Shown here piece by piece: positions 35,400 through 44,181 of a stretch of 64,000 nucleotides of DNA; within the stretch, counting starts at the first letter, position 1, and each line of letters starts with the position of its first letter. The translations under genes and the position numbers were made by a program. Origin of the DNA: CAVZTA01 sp963778025 (GTDB taxonomy: Bacteria; Chloroflexota; Limnocylindria; Limnocylindrales; CSP1-4); assembly GCA_963778025.1 (NCBI GenBank), contig CAVZTA010000006.1, positions 372,001 through 436,000 on the forward strand. Direction: 5' to 3'. Below the pieces are notes generated by a model. The model saw only the letters and a list, made by a program, of their open reading frames with translations. It was not told where the DNA came from and made no database searches.

Positions 35400-36704
35400 A
35401 TGACGACCGACGACGCAGCCCCGCCTCGGGGCGCCGGCGCGCTGCTGCGGCTCCGCGAGTTCCGCGCGCTCACCGCCGCGGTGGGCATCGCGGGGCTGGC
35501 GTTCAGCGCGCTCACGACGGTCGTCGCGTTCCAGGTGTACGACCTGACGCACGATCCGCTCGCGCTCGGCTGGCTGGGGTTGGTGGAGGGGATCCCGGCG
35601 CTGGCATTGGCGCTGTATGGCGGCCACGTCGCGGATCGTCTGGACCGGCGGTCGATCGTCATCGCCACGAGCGCCGTGGCCACCCTCGCCGCCGTCGCGC
35701 TGGCCGTGCTCGCCGCGGGGTCGACGCCGCTCCTCGGCGTCCTCGCGGTGATCTTCGCGATCGGCGTGGCGGCCGGCTTCGAGCGCCCGGCCCTCACCGC
35801 CCTCCAGGCGCAGGTCATCCCCCGTGAGGACGCGGTCCGCGGCGTGTCGATCATGAACAGCGTCAGCCAGGCGGGCTTTCTCGCCGGGCCGGCGCTCGGA
35901 GGCGTGGCCATCGCGGTCGTGGGCGTCGCGCTCACGTACGCGGCGCTGGCCGCGCTGCTGGCGGTGGCGACCGGCTGTCTCGTCTTCATCGAGCGCCGCC
36001 CGGTCCCCGAGCGCGCCGAGGACGAGCCGATCGGGCGAAGCCTGCTGGGCGGCGTGCGCTACGTCATCCGGACGCCGGCGCTCCTGGCCTCGATGGCGCT
36101 GGACCTGTTCGCGGTGTTCTTCGGCGGGGCCGTCGCGCTCCTGCCGATCTTCGCGGCGGACGTCCTCCATGTCGGGCCGGTGGGCCTGGGCGTGCTGCGG
36201 ACCGCACCGTCGGTCGGGGCGCTGGCGGTGATGCTCGTCGCGGCGCGCTGGCCGCCGGGCCGGCACGCGGGCCGGACGCTGCTGCTCGCCGTGGCCGGCT
36301 TCGGGATCAGCATCATCGTGTTCGGACTCTCGACGGTGTTCGTGGTCTCGGTGCTGGCGCTCCTCGCGGCCGGCATCACGGACGGGGTGAGCATGGTCAT
36401 CCGCAGCACGATCCTGCGGGTCCTCTCGCCGGAGCGGATCCGCGGTCGGGTGGCGGCCGTGAACTGGGTGTTCATCGGTGCGTCCAACGAGCTCGGCGCG
36501 TTCGAGAGCGGCGTCGCGGCCCGGCTGTTCGGGGCGGTGCCGGCGGTGGTCGGCGGGGGCTTGCTGACGATGGCCGTGGTCGGCGTCGTCGCGGCCCTGG
36601 TCCCGAGCCTTCGCTCGCTCGACCTCGACACCGCCGAGCCAACGGAGCCCGATGAGCCCGAACGGGAAGCGCCCGTCCGCGTCCCGGAGCGTCCCGCGGC
36701 CTGA
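35400..36704 (+). CDS. MFS exporter (MFS_3/EntS-like)
   Basis: The protein has 434 residues and 10-12 membrane helices (for example FSALTTVVAFQVYDLTHDPLALG, GVLAVIFAIGVAAGFERP). The motif GGHVADRLDRRSIVIA marks the loop between helices 2 and 3. The family includes EntS-like siderophore exporters and macrolide pumps. The tail is rich in Glu and Pro (EPTEPDEPEREAPVRV). It diverges from the DrrAB-like exporter, so the region 31.6-36.7 kb is an efflux cluster. ATG 35400 is the most upstream start compatible with the palindrome being noncoding. Confidence 0.9.
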   Translation: MTTDDAAPPRGAGALLRLREFRALTAAVGIAGLAFSALTTVVAFQVYDLTHDPLALGWLGLVEGIPALALALYGGHVADRLDRRSIVIATSAVATLAAVALAVLAAGSTPLLGVLAVIFAIGVAAGFERPALTALQAQVIPREDAVRGVSIMNSVSQAGFLAGPALGGVAIAVVGVALTYAALAALLAVATGCLVFIERRPVPERAEDEPIGRSLLGGVRYVIRTPALLASMALDLFAVFFGGAVALLPIFAADVLHVGPVGLGVLRTAPSVGALAVMLVAARWPPGRHAGRTLLLAVAGFGISIIVFGLSTVFVVSVLALLAAGITDGVSMVIRSTILRVLSPERIRGRVAAVNWVFIGASNELGAFESGVAARLFGAVPAVVGGGLLTMAVVGVVAALVPSLRSLDLDTAEPTEPDEPEREAPVRVPERPAA

Positions 36705-36712
36705 CCGGCGCT

Positions 36713-38117
36713 TCAGCCGGCCGGCGTCGCCTCGGCGGCGCGGTCGCGACCGGCGACTCCCGCCACGACATCGATCGCCTCGGCGACCCGTGCCTCCGTC
36801 GTCCGTGGGCTGAGGAAGGCGAACCGGATCATCGCGTGGCCGTCGATCGTGGTCGTCGAGACCTGGAACCGGCCCGTCGCGTGGAGCGCGCGGACGATCT
36901 CGTCGGTCGCATCGTCACCGGCCGCCGCCCGGAACACGACGATCGACATCGCCGGGGCCGGCCCGACGACGATGCCGGGCATGGTGGCCAGCCGCCGATG
37001 CGCCGACTCGGCCAGGTCGAGCATCCGGTCGAGCTCGCCGGCGAACGCCGCGGTGCCATGGAGCTGGAGGGGGAACCAGACGAGCGCCGCGCGGTTCGGT
37101 CGCGTCAGCTCGGGGCCCCGCTCGAAGTAGTGCGGCAACCCCGCGAGCGTGGGGATCCCGCGGAGGTACGAGCCGCGCCCTTCGTGCGCCTCGACGAGCA
37201 ACGTCGGGTCGCGGACGAGCAGGCCCCCGACGCCATATGGCAGGAACAGGCCCTTGTGTGCGTCCACGGTCACGGAGTCGGCGCGCTCGATGCCCCGCAG
37301 GCGCTCACGGCCCCGGGCGGTCAGGGCGAAGAACCCGCCGTACGCGGCGTCGACGTGGAACCAGGCGCCCGAGTCGGCCGCGATGTCGGCCATGCGGTCG
37401 AGTGGGTCGATGCTGCCGGTGTCCGTGCTGCCCGCGGTGCCGACGATGAGGAACGGCGTTCGGCCCGCGGACGTGTCGGCCTCGATCGCACCGCGCCAGC
37501 TCGTGCGTGTCACATCGCCCCTCGGCGTCGGCCGCGACCGTCCGGATCGCCTCCGGCGGGATGCCGACCAGCCGCGCCGCCTTGACCACCGAGTGATGCA
37601 CCCGCTCCGAGGCATACATCGTCCGGCCGGCCGGATCACCGGCGTGGGCACGCGCCGCGACGAGCGCCGTCTGGTTCGCGAGCGAGCCGCCCGACAGCAG
37701 GACGCCACCCGCGGATGGCGGCAGGCCGAGGAGGTCCGCCATCCAGCGGAGCACGCCCTCCTCCATCGCGACCATGGCGGGCGCCTCGAACGCCGCGCCG
37801 GTGAAGGCGTTCGCGCCGGAGGCCAGCAGGGCGGCGATCGTGCCCGCGTCGAGCGCGCCGTTGGGGATGAACGAGAAGTTCCCGCCCGAGGTCTTGTCCC
37901 AGCCCGCGGCGGCGATCCGGACGAACCGGTCGAGGATCCCGTCGAGGGGCTCACCCTGGGTCGGCGGCGGCTGACGGGCGACCTCGAGGAGCGCATCGTC
38001 CGGCGCGCTGTGGTTGCCGGCCGCCTCGCGCAGGTCGCGCAGCCGCTCCAGCGCCGCGAATGCCTCGAGCGTCGCCGTCCGTCGGCGGTCCGCGTCAAGC
38101 TCGAGTCCATCGCCCAC
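36713..38117 (-). CDS. PLP-dependent decarboxylase (aromatic amino acid / diaminobutyrate decarboxylase group), frameshifted
   Basis: The protein starts at GTG 38117 with a TAGCGT box six bases upstream (leaderless). Group II decarboxylase features are: SGGNFSFIPNGALD, LLSGGSLANQTALVAAR (cofactor phosphate loop), then after a single-base break near 37497-37505, FHVDAAYGGFFALT with the Asp that binds the PLP ring nitrogen and TVDAHKGLFLPYG with the Schiff-base Lys. The assembled length is about 467 residues. Substrate could be tryptophan, tyrosine, glutamate or diaminobutyrate. The gene ends nine bases from the convergent MFS gene. Confidence 0.85.
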
Positions 38118-38123
38118 GCCGCA

Positions 38124-38129
38124 ACGCTA
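38124..38129 (-). promoter_or_regulatory. -10 box of leaderless decarboxylase gene
   Basis: On the minus strand TAGCGT is followed by six bases and the GTG at 38117. Confidence 0.5.
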
Positions 38130-38193
38130 CCAGCCGCCGCGCTCGTCGAGGCCGTCGCCTCCGTTCGCCGACGGGTGTCTGCTGCGAGGCGGC

Positions 38194-39603
38194 TCAGGCA
38201 GCCGCCATCGAGGCGTCCTGGCCGTCGGCCTCGCTCGACGACGTGCCCAGATACCGCGCCGACAGCTCGTGGTACGAGCGCGAGCGCATGGCGAGCAGCG
38301 TGACCACGAGGCCGATGACGCCGGCCACGATGAAGATGAGCGCCATCGCCCGCGCCGGCCCCGTGCCGAACCACGCGCCGATCGTGTCGGCCAGCGCGCC
38401 GCCGGTCATCGACGGGATGACCCAGAACTGGGCGATGGGCCCGATGAGGAAGGCCGTGATGGGCGACGCCGCGGTCTCGAGGCTCTGCGCGAACCCGAAC
38501 ACGCGACCCTGCTCGCGGAACGGGACCACGCGCTGGATGGTCGTCTGCTCCGACGACTCGACCACCGGCGCCAGGACGAGGTAGATGAAGAAGCCGATCG
38601 CGAGCGGCAGGATCTCCGAGCGGATGGGGAAGGTGATCGTGACCACCCACATCGCGGCGTTCGCGAGGAGCAGCGTCCGGACCGGGTTGCGCCCGAGGCC
38701 GCGCCGCGCGACCAGGATGCCGCCGGCGATGAACCCGAGGCTCGTGAAGGCGATCAGGATGCCCCACGCCTCGACCGACATGAGCGTCAGGCCATACGGG
38801 TCCATCAGCGACATGAACACGCCGCCCAGGAAGTTGTTGAACGTCGAGAACAGCAGGATCGCCAGCAGCCCGGGGACGACGTGGATCGCCTCCAACGCTC
38901 CGCGGAAGTCGATGAAGCGTGCCGCGTCCGCGCTCGGCTGCGGCGGCGCTTCCGGGATCCGGATCGACAGGAGATGGGCGGTCACCAGCGCCGTCATCGC
39001 CACCGCGATGACGAGCGCCCAGCCCATCCCGAGCAGCCCGATGGCGAGGCCGCTGAACACCGACGTGATCGCGAACGCGACGCCGTTCGCGGTGCCCACG
39101 AGGCCGTTCGCCCGATCGCGGCCGTCCTCGGGGACCAGGAGCGTCACCGTCGTCGACAGGGCGACCGCGCGCAGGTTGCCGGCGATCGCGCCCGCGAGCA
39201 CGAGCACGACGAGCGCCCAGAAGGCCGGGCTGGTCAGGTCGCGGAACGACGACTCGGGCGAGAGCGAGAAGACGACCGCAGCGAGCGTGAAGGTGGCCAG
39301 CGAGATCGCACTCGACAGGAGCATCGACGTGCGCCGGAGATGCCGGTCCACGAAGGTGCCGAAGGCCATGCCGGAGATGGCGACGAGGAGCATGTACCCG
39401 CCGCCGATGATCGCGGTGGCGAGCACCGACAGGGTCTCCAGGTAGACCCAGAACGTCAGCGCGAACCACAGGAAGTTGTTGGTCACGCTCGCGACGAGCG
39501 TGTTGGCCACGAGCAGGTGGAAGATGCGCGTGCGATCGGGCGGCGGGGTGGCGTCGTCCGGTCGATCGGGGGTCATGGCAGCGGCGTTCTCGCGAGGATC
39601 CAT
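38194..39603 (-). CDS. MFS transporter
   Basis: The protein has 469 residues and 12 predicted membrane helices. It begins MDPRENAAAMTPDRPDD, a soluble lead-in, then IFHLLVANTLVASVTNNFLWFAL. The loop motif GMAFGTFVDRHLRRTSMLL fits the helix 2-3 loop of MFS proteins. It diverges from an SDR gene across a region that contains a GntR-like palindrome found at two other divergent promoters in this window. Uptake or export of the catabolic substrate is a reasonable inference from that context. Confidence 0.9.
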   Translation of the reverse strand: MDPRENAAAMTPDRPDDATPPPDRTRIFHLLVANTLVASVTNNFLWFALTFWVYLETLSVLATAIIGGGYMLLVAISGMAFGTFVDRHLRRTSMLLSSAISLATFTLAAVVFSLSPESSFRDLTSPAFWALVVLVLAGAIAGNLRAVALSTTVTLLVPEDGRDRANGLVGTANGVAFAITSVFSGLAIGLLGMGWALVIAVAMTALVTAHLLSIRIPEAPPQPSADAARFIDFRGALEAIHVVPGLLAILLFSTFNNFLGGVFMSLMDPYGLTLMSVEAWGILIAFTSLGFIAGGILVARRGLGRNPVRTLLLANAAMWVVTITFPIRSEILPLAIGFFIYLVLAPVVESSEQTTIQRVVPFREQGRVFGFAQSLETAASPITAFLIGPIAQFWVIPSMTGGALADTIGAWFGTGPARAMALIFIVAGVIGLVVTLLAMRSRSYHELSARYLGTSSSEADGQDASMAAA

Positions 39604-39654
39604 CGTCGTGTAGACGAGCGGCGCGCCCGCGCCTCATCGGTCCGGGTGGCGGCC

Positions 39655-39674
39655 GGCCGATGTCGACAATCTAC
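39655..39674. promoter_or_regulatory. GntR-like operator, copy 1 (half-degenerate)
   Basis: TGTCGACAATCTAC at 39661-39674 matches 14 consecutive positions of the perfect palindrome at 54.6 kb; the other end is degenerate. It overlaps the -10 box of the SDR gene. Confidence 0.6.
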
Positions 39675-39677
39675 AAT
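39672..39677 (+). promoter_or_regulatory. -10 box of leaderless SDR gene
   Basis: TACAAT is followed by six bases and the ATG at 39684. Confidence 0.55.
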
Positions 39678-39683
39678 CGCCCG

Positions 39684-40454
39684 ATGGCGGAGCTCGAGGG
39701 CCGGGTCGCTCTCGTCACGGGTGCTGCACGCGGCATCGGGCAGGCGATCGCCGCCGGGCTCGCGGAGGATGGCGCGACCGTCGCCCTCGCCGACGTCGAT
39801 CCGGCGGGTGCCGCCGCGGCCGCGGACACGATCCCCCACGCCATCGCCTTCGGTGCGGACGTCGCCGACGCCGCCGCGTGCCGGCAGCTCGTGGACGCGG
39901 TCACGACCGCCGCGGGGCGCGTCGACATCCTGGTCAACAACGCGGGACTCCAGCATGTGGCGCCCATCGTCGACTTCCCCGAGGAGCGCTTCGAGCACCT
40001 CATCCGGGTGATGCTCTTCGGCGCGTTCCACCTGACGAAGGCCGTGCTGCCCGGGATGATCGCCCGCGGCTGGGGGCGGATCGTGAACATGGGCTCGATC
40101 CATTCGCTCGTCGCGTCGCCTGACAAGGCCGCCTACGTCGCGGCCAAGCACGGCCTGCTGGGACTCACGCGGACCACGGCACTCGAGGTCGGCGCGCATG
40201 GGATCACCGCGAACCTGGTCGCCCCGAGCTATGTGCGGACGAGCCTCGTGGAGGGCCAGCTCGAGCGCCAGGCCGCGACCCTCGGCATCCCCGCTGACCG
40301 GGTGGTGGACGAGGTGATGCTCGCGCCGGCCGCCGTGAAGCGGCTGCTCGAGCCGTCCGAGGTCGCGGCGTACGTCCGCTTCCTGTGCTCGGAAGCGGGC
40401 CGGAGCATCACGGGGTCGGCACAGGTGATCGACGGCGGCTGGACCGCCCGATGA
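39684..40454 (+). CDS. SDR-family dehydrogenase (3-hydroxybutyrate-dehydrogenase-like)
   Basis: The protein has 256 residues with the cofactor loop TGAARGIGQAIAAG, NNAGLQHVAPI (the sequence around the NNAG motif resembles 3-hydroxybutyrate dehydrogenases), catalytic Ser in NMGSIHSLVAS and the YVAAKHG Tyr/Lys pair. The C-terminus ends GSAQVIDGGWTAR. The gene is leaderless and its -10 box lies under the GntR-like palindrome, so it belongs to the proposed catabolic regulon. It is followed by a TPP enzyme gene whose ATG is 18 bases after the SDR stop. Confidence 0.9.
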   Translation: MAELEGRVALVTGAARGIGQAIAAGLAEDGATVALADVDPAGAAAAADTIPHAIAFGADVADAAACRQLVDAVTTAAGRVDILVNNAGLQHVAPIVDFPEERFEHLIRVMLFGAFHLTKAVLPGMIARGWGRIVNMGSIHSLVASPDKAAYVAAKHGLLGLTRTTALEVGAHGITANLVAPSYVRTSLVEGQLERQAATLGIPADRVVDEVMLAPAAVKRLLEPSEVAAYVRFLCSEAGRSITGSAQVIDGGWTAR

Positions 40455-40472
40455 GGGATGGGAGGGCGGGCG

Positions 40473-42089
40473 ATGCATGAGCGCCGGGTCGTGGAGGCGA
40501 TCGTCGACGTGCTGGAGGCAGGGGGTGTCCGTCACGTCTTCGGCATCCCCGGGATCCACACCCTCGCGCTCTACGATGCCCTGGCGGAGCGGCCGGGGAT
40601 CCGCCACATCCTCCCGCGCCACGAGCAGGGAGCCGCCTTCGCGGCGGACGGCTACGCGCGGATCACCCGGCGCCACGGCGTCGTCTCGACGACGACCGGC
40701 CCGGGCACGTTCAACACGCTCTCGGCGCTCGCGGAGGCGTGGTCCGACTCGTCGCCGGTCGTCCTGCTCGGAGGCCAGATCGATTCCGCGCTGCTCGGGC
40801 TGGGCAAGGGCATCCTGCACGAGACGGTCGACCAGGGTCGTTCGTTCGAGGCGGTCACGGCGTTCGTCGGCCGTCCGCGCTCCGGGCCGGAGATCCCCGC
40901 GGCCGTTGCCGAGGCCCTTCGGTGCGCGATGACCGGACGGAACCGGCCGGCGTACGTGGAGCTGCCGACGGATCTGCTCGACCTGCCGCATCCGGGAGCC
41001 ACACCGGCCGTGACGCTGCCCGGACCCGTCGCGGTCGACGCGTCCGAGGTCGTCGCCGCGGCGCGGCTCCTCGCCGGCGCTCGTCGGCCGCTGCTCGTGC
41101 CGGGCCAGGGCGTCCTCCGCGCGGACGCCGCCGGGGCGCTCCGCCGGCTCGCCGGCCGTCTCGACGCGCCGGTCCTCACGCCGATCACGGGCATCGGGAC
41201 GGTCGCCGCCGACGACCCGCGCTGGGCGGGGCACATGGTCCCGGGCCAGGCGTCCACGATCGCGCTGCTCGAGGAGGCCGATGCGGTCCTCGTCGTCGGC
41301 CTGCGACTCGACGACGTGGAGACCGGACGCTGGTCGCTGCCGTTCCGGAACGTGATCCAGATCGATGTCGACCCGGCCGCGATCGGGCGCGCGTACCCGG
41401 TCGAGGCAAGTGTCGTCGGGGACGCACGGCTGGCGCTCGAGGGGCTGCTCGATGAGCTCGGGTCGGGCCCGGCGGCCACGGACGACGGCTGGGGCGCGGG
41501 CCGGGCGAAGGTCGCCCGCGACGCGCTCCACGAGGCGGTGCCGCCCGCGGCGCGTGCTACGCGGGACGCGTTCCTCGCGGCGCGTGCGACGCTGCCCCGT
41601 GACGCCATCGTCACGCACGACGCGGCGCGCGTGAACTCCTGGACGGGCTACGTCTGGCCGGTCTACGAGCCCGATGGGTCGCACTTCCCGTGGGGCTCGG
41701 CGACGCTGGGCTGGGCCCTGCCGGTCGCGAACGGGATGGCCGTGGCCGCGCCGGGGCGGCGCGTCGTCGCGACGTGCGGCGACGGTGGCTTCCTGTTCAC
41801 GGCCACCGAGCTCGCCACGGCGGTCGCGCACCAGCTCGACGTCACGGTGCTCGTCCATGACGACGCCGCGTTCGGGTCGATCGCGTCCTACCAGGAGCGC
41901 CGCTACGGCAAGGCCTACGCGTGCGACCTGGTGAACCCCGACCTCGTGCTCTTCGGGCGGTCGTTCGGGATCCCGACGGAACGCGTCGACGACGTGGCGG
42001 AGCTGCCGGCCGCGATGGCGCGCGCGACCGCCGAGCCGGGTCCGTCGATGGTCGTGCTGGGCGCGCCGCTCGGACAGCCGTTCAGCTGA
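40473..42089 (+). CDS. Thiamine-diphosphate-dependent enzyme (acetolactate-synthase/decarboxylase family)
   Basis: The protein has 538 residues. ATG 40473 is chosen because GGAGGG lies six bases upstream. The Pyr domain carries the catalytic Glu in LPRHEQGAAFAADGYAR, the central domain follows, and the PP domain has the TPP-magnesium motif GDGGFLFTATELATAV with the downstream Asn position replaced by Asp in LVHDDAAFGSI. This family includes acetolactate synthases, benzoylformate and oxalyl-CoA decarboxylases; the substrate is not predictable. Transcription is probably from the SDR promoter. Its partner enzymes are likely the neighbouring SDRs and amidohydrolases. Confidence 0.9.
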   Translation: MHERRVVEAIVDVLEAGGVRHVFGIPGIHTLALYDALAERPGIRHILPRHEQGAAFAADGYARITRRHGVVSTTTGPGTFNTLSALAEAWSDSSPVVLLGGQIDSALLGLGKGILHETVDQGRSFEAVTAFVGRPRSGPEIPAAVAEALRCAMTGRNRPAYVELPTDLLDLPHPGATPAVTLPGPVAVDASEVVAAARLLAGARRPLLVPGQGVLRADAAGALRRLAGRLDAPVLTPITGIGTVAADDPRWAGHMVPGQASTIALLEEADAVLVVGLRLDDVETGRWSLPFRNVIQIDVDPAAIGRAYPVEASVVGDARLALEGLLDELGSGPAATDDGWGAGRAKVARDALHEAVPPAARATRDAFLAARATLPRDAIVTHDAARVNSWTGYVWPVYEPDGSHFPWGSATLGWALPVANGMAVAAPGRRVVATCGDGGFLFTATELATAVAHQLDVTVLVHDDAAFGSIASYQERRYGKAYACDLVNPDLVLFGRSFGIPTERVDDVAELPAAMARATAEPGPSMVVLGAPLGQPFS

Positions 42090-42130
42090 GGCGGTCCCGC
42101 GGGCCCCGGCAAGCTCGGGCAGGGCCGCGC

Positions 42131-42248
42131 GCGCCGCGACGTGGCGCGTCCGGGGAACGAGGGCTTCCTCCTCCGTCTCGGGGGCCATGTCGCGGCGCAG
42201 GCGGGGAACGACCGCGGGTTCGTCCTTCCGGTGCGCCACGTGGTGGCG
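42131..42248. repeat. Palindromic repeats upstream of the HTH-nuclease-like gene
   Basis: Three palindromic units lie at about 50-base spacing. GCGCCGCGACGTGGCGC is at 42131-42147, an inverted one-mismatch copy of its first 15 bases (GCCATGTCGCGGCGC) near 42186-42200, and CGCCAC-GTG-GTGGCG at 42234-42248. The spacers share GGGGAACGA near their starts and a TTCC...CCG pattern. The 217-base gap holds no other gene. Confidence 0.6.
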
Positions 42249-42306
42249 AGCGCGTGGCGACGGATGGCGTAAGGCCGGGGTGAGTGGCAGCCGCGACGAT
42301 GGTCAG

Positions 42307-42993
42307 GTGGCGACCCTCGAGCGGCGGATGGATCGGGCTCGCCGAGAAGCGCTGGACATCAGGCGCCGCATCGGCAGCGACATCCGACAGGCACGTGTGG
42401 GGGCCGGCGTCAGCATCGGTCGGGCTGCCGATGCGGCGGGCCTCAGTGCATCGGTCTTGCGCAGGATCGAGCGGGGGGAGTCGCCGGGCGTCACCCTCGA
42501 TCAGCTCGCCCGCGCGTGCGCAGTGGTCGGGCTGGTGTATCGAGGGAATGCCTATCCAGCGAGCCGAGGCGTCCGCGACGCGCGCCACGGGCGGCTGCTC
42601 GAGGCCTTCCACGCGCGCCTTCCAGCTGGCACGCCATGGCACACGGAGGTCGGGATGCCGATCCCGGGCGACCTCCGCGGTTGGGACCGGGTGACCGTCC
42701 TCGAGGGGAAGAGGATCGCGATCGAAGGCGAGATGCGACTCATCGACACGCAAGCCATCGATCGACGGATCGCGCTGAAGCGCCGCGACAGCGGCGTCGA
42801 GCTGGTGATCCTTCTCCTTCCGGACACGAACTGGGATCGCGGCGTGCTCGCGGCCGACCGGGAGCTGTTGCGCGCGAACTTCCCGCTCGACACTCGGGCC
42901 GTGCTCCAGGCGGTGTCGGCGGGACGTGCGCCGAGGGCGGGCGGCATCGTCGTGATGCGAGACGCGCCGCGACGTGGCGCACCAGGGGAATGA
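42307..42993 (+). CDS. XRE-type HTH protein with nuclease-like C-terminal domain
   Basis: The start is uncertain (GTG 42307 gives 228 residues; GTG 42280 and ATG 42328 are alternatives). An XRE helix-turn-helix occupies about residues 20-75 (IGSDIRQARVGAGVSIGRAA, LSASVLRRIERGES). The C-terminal half has WHTEVGMPIPGDLRGWDRV, then RIAIEGEMRLIDTQAIDRRI and ALKRRDSG. The order E113, D127, E140/E142 and K158 is reminiscent of PD-(D/E)XK nuclease cores, but this is an inference from spacing. Palindromic repeats flank the gene on both sides. It may be a regulator, a defence or toxin-like nuclease, or a repeat-associated mobility protein. Confidence 0.7.
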   Translation: MATLERRMDRARREALDIRRRIGSDIRQARVGAGVSIGRAADAAGLSASVLRRIERGESPGVTLDQLARACAVVGLVYRGNAYPASRGVRDARHGRLLEAFHARLPAGTPWHTEVGMPIPGDLRGWDRVTVLEGKRIAIEGEMRLIDTQAIDRRIALKRRDSGVELVILLLPDTNWDRGVLAADRELLRANFPLDTRAVLQAVSAGRAPRAGGIVVMRDAPRRGAPGE

Positions 42994-43083
42994 CCGAGGC
43001 GTCCCCCGTCGGGCGAGCCACGTGGTGGCGGGGGCGGGGAGCGGAGCGTGGTTCCTCCGTCGGGTGCGCCACGTGGTGGCGCA
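42964..43083. repeat. Palindromic repeats downstream of the HTH-nuclease-like gene
   Basis: GCGCCGCGACGTGGCGC recurs at 42964-42980 (overlapping the end of the gene), GCCAC-GTG-GTGGC at 43017-43029, and TGCGCCAC-GTG-GTGGCGCA with perfect eight-base arms at 43065-43083. Centres are 51 bases apart. The spacers share a CCGTCGGG end. The first unit is identical to the one at 42131-42147 on the other side of the gene. Confidence 0.65.
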
Positions 43084-43086
43084 GGG

Positions 43087-44169
43087 TCAGGGCAGCCCGA
43101 GCAGCCGGGCAGCCGTGCCGCCCTTGATCGAGGCGAGCTCGCCGGGATCCAGCAGGCCGCTCCGGTCCAGCCACTCGTGCGACTGGCGGTAGGTGCAGAA
43201 CCGGTCCTGGAACGGCATGTCGCTGCCCCACAGCAGGCGATCCGCGCCGATGTGACGCAGCAGCGCCTCCAGCGTCGGCCAGACCTCGCGATACGGATAC
43301 TCGAAGACGTCGCCCAGGCGGACCGGGAAGCTCACCTCGAGGTGGAGCCGCGGGTCCTCGAACGGCTCCCACAGCCAGTCCGGCAGGCTGAGCCCACGCC
43401 CATCGAGGAACGACCGCCACGGGAATCCGTGCGTGAGGCTCACGGTGAGGTCCGGGTAGCGCGCCTGGAAACGGCGGACGTTCGCGAGCTCGGCCCGATA
43501 GCCCGCCTGCTCGTCGTCGTGGCCGGGCGCGGCCCCGAGCGTGAGGAACACCGGCACGCCGAGCGTCGAGGCGGCATCCCAGAAGGTCCGGAACGGGCCG
43601 TCGAGCCAGTCGCGTGCCCCGCTCCGATACGCGTACTCGGGGATGAACTTGATGGCATGGAGGCCGTGGACCCGGATCGCCGTCTCGAGATCCGCCGAGA
43701 CGCGCTCGGGCTGCGTGCGGATCGCGGGCTCGTCGACGGGTGCCATGGAGCGCAGCCGGTCGGGGTAGCGCCGGACGCATCCTGCGAGGTACGCCGCGTC
43801 GTGGCCGAGCACGCGGTCGACGTGGATGAGCCCCCAGTCGACCCCCGCGTAGTCCATCTTCGCGACGCAGCTCGCCGGGCCGTACGCGAGGTCGGCGAGG
43901 TCCGGCGGATAGATCTGCTTGGTGACGTCCTCCCCGTCGACCGTCCAGACGAACCGTCGATGGGCGTCGTCGATCCGAAACGCCGCGTCGGCGGGGCGCA
44001 ACGGGTCGTCGGGCGCGGGATCCAGCAGCCGGCGCGCGTCGGACGGGGCGCGGTCGCGCACCCGCCACGCCGGCTGGTGGTGCAGCGCATGCCACACCTG
44101 GAGGCCCGGCAGCTGCGCCGGCGTCGGCGGGCCGAAGCAGTAGACGTGGGAATCGACGACCGGGGTCAC
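43087..44169 (-). CDS. Amidohydrolase-2 family metal-dependent hydrolase
   Basis: The TIM-barrel protein has 360 residues from GTG 44169. The N-terminal metal motif, normally HxH, reads VDSHVYCFG, with Tyr in place of the second His. Other expected ligands are present: His in SLTHGFPW and Asp in LLWGSDMPF. Members of this family hydrolyse or decarboxylate cyclic and aromatic acids or lactones. The Tyr substitution may mean single-metal or decarboxylase-type chemistry. The gene lies 12 bases after the SDR stop in the same direction and the two are probably co-transcribed. Confidence 0.85.
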   Translation of the reverse strand: MTPVVDSHVYCFGPPTPAQLPGLQVWHALHHQPAWRVRDRAPSDARRLLDPAPDDPLRPADAAFRIDDAHRRFVWTVDGEDVTKQIYPPDLADLAYGPASCVAKMDYAGVDWGLIHVDRVLGHDAAYLAGCVRRYPDRLRSMAPVDEPAIRTQPERVSADLETAIRVHGLHAIKFIPEYAYRSGARDWLDGPFRTFWDAASTLGVPVFLTLGAAPGHDDEQAGYRAELANVRRFQARYPDLTVSLTHGFPWRSFLDGRGLSLPDWLWEPFEDPRLHLEVSFPVRLGDVFEYPYREVWPTLEALLRHIGADRLLWGSDMPFQDRFCTYRQSHEWLDRSGLLDPGELASIKGGTAARLLGLP

Positions 44170-44181
44170 CGCACGTCACGG

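Noticed and set aside
40458..40472. Earlier ATG for the TPP enzyme
   Set aside because: It lies before, not after, the GGAGGG site; ATG 40473 has the ribosome site at the right distance.
42131..43083. CRISPR array
   Set aside because: Repeats are only 13-19 bases, palindromic, interrupted by a gene, and the spacers resemble each other. No cas gene is present.
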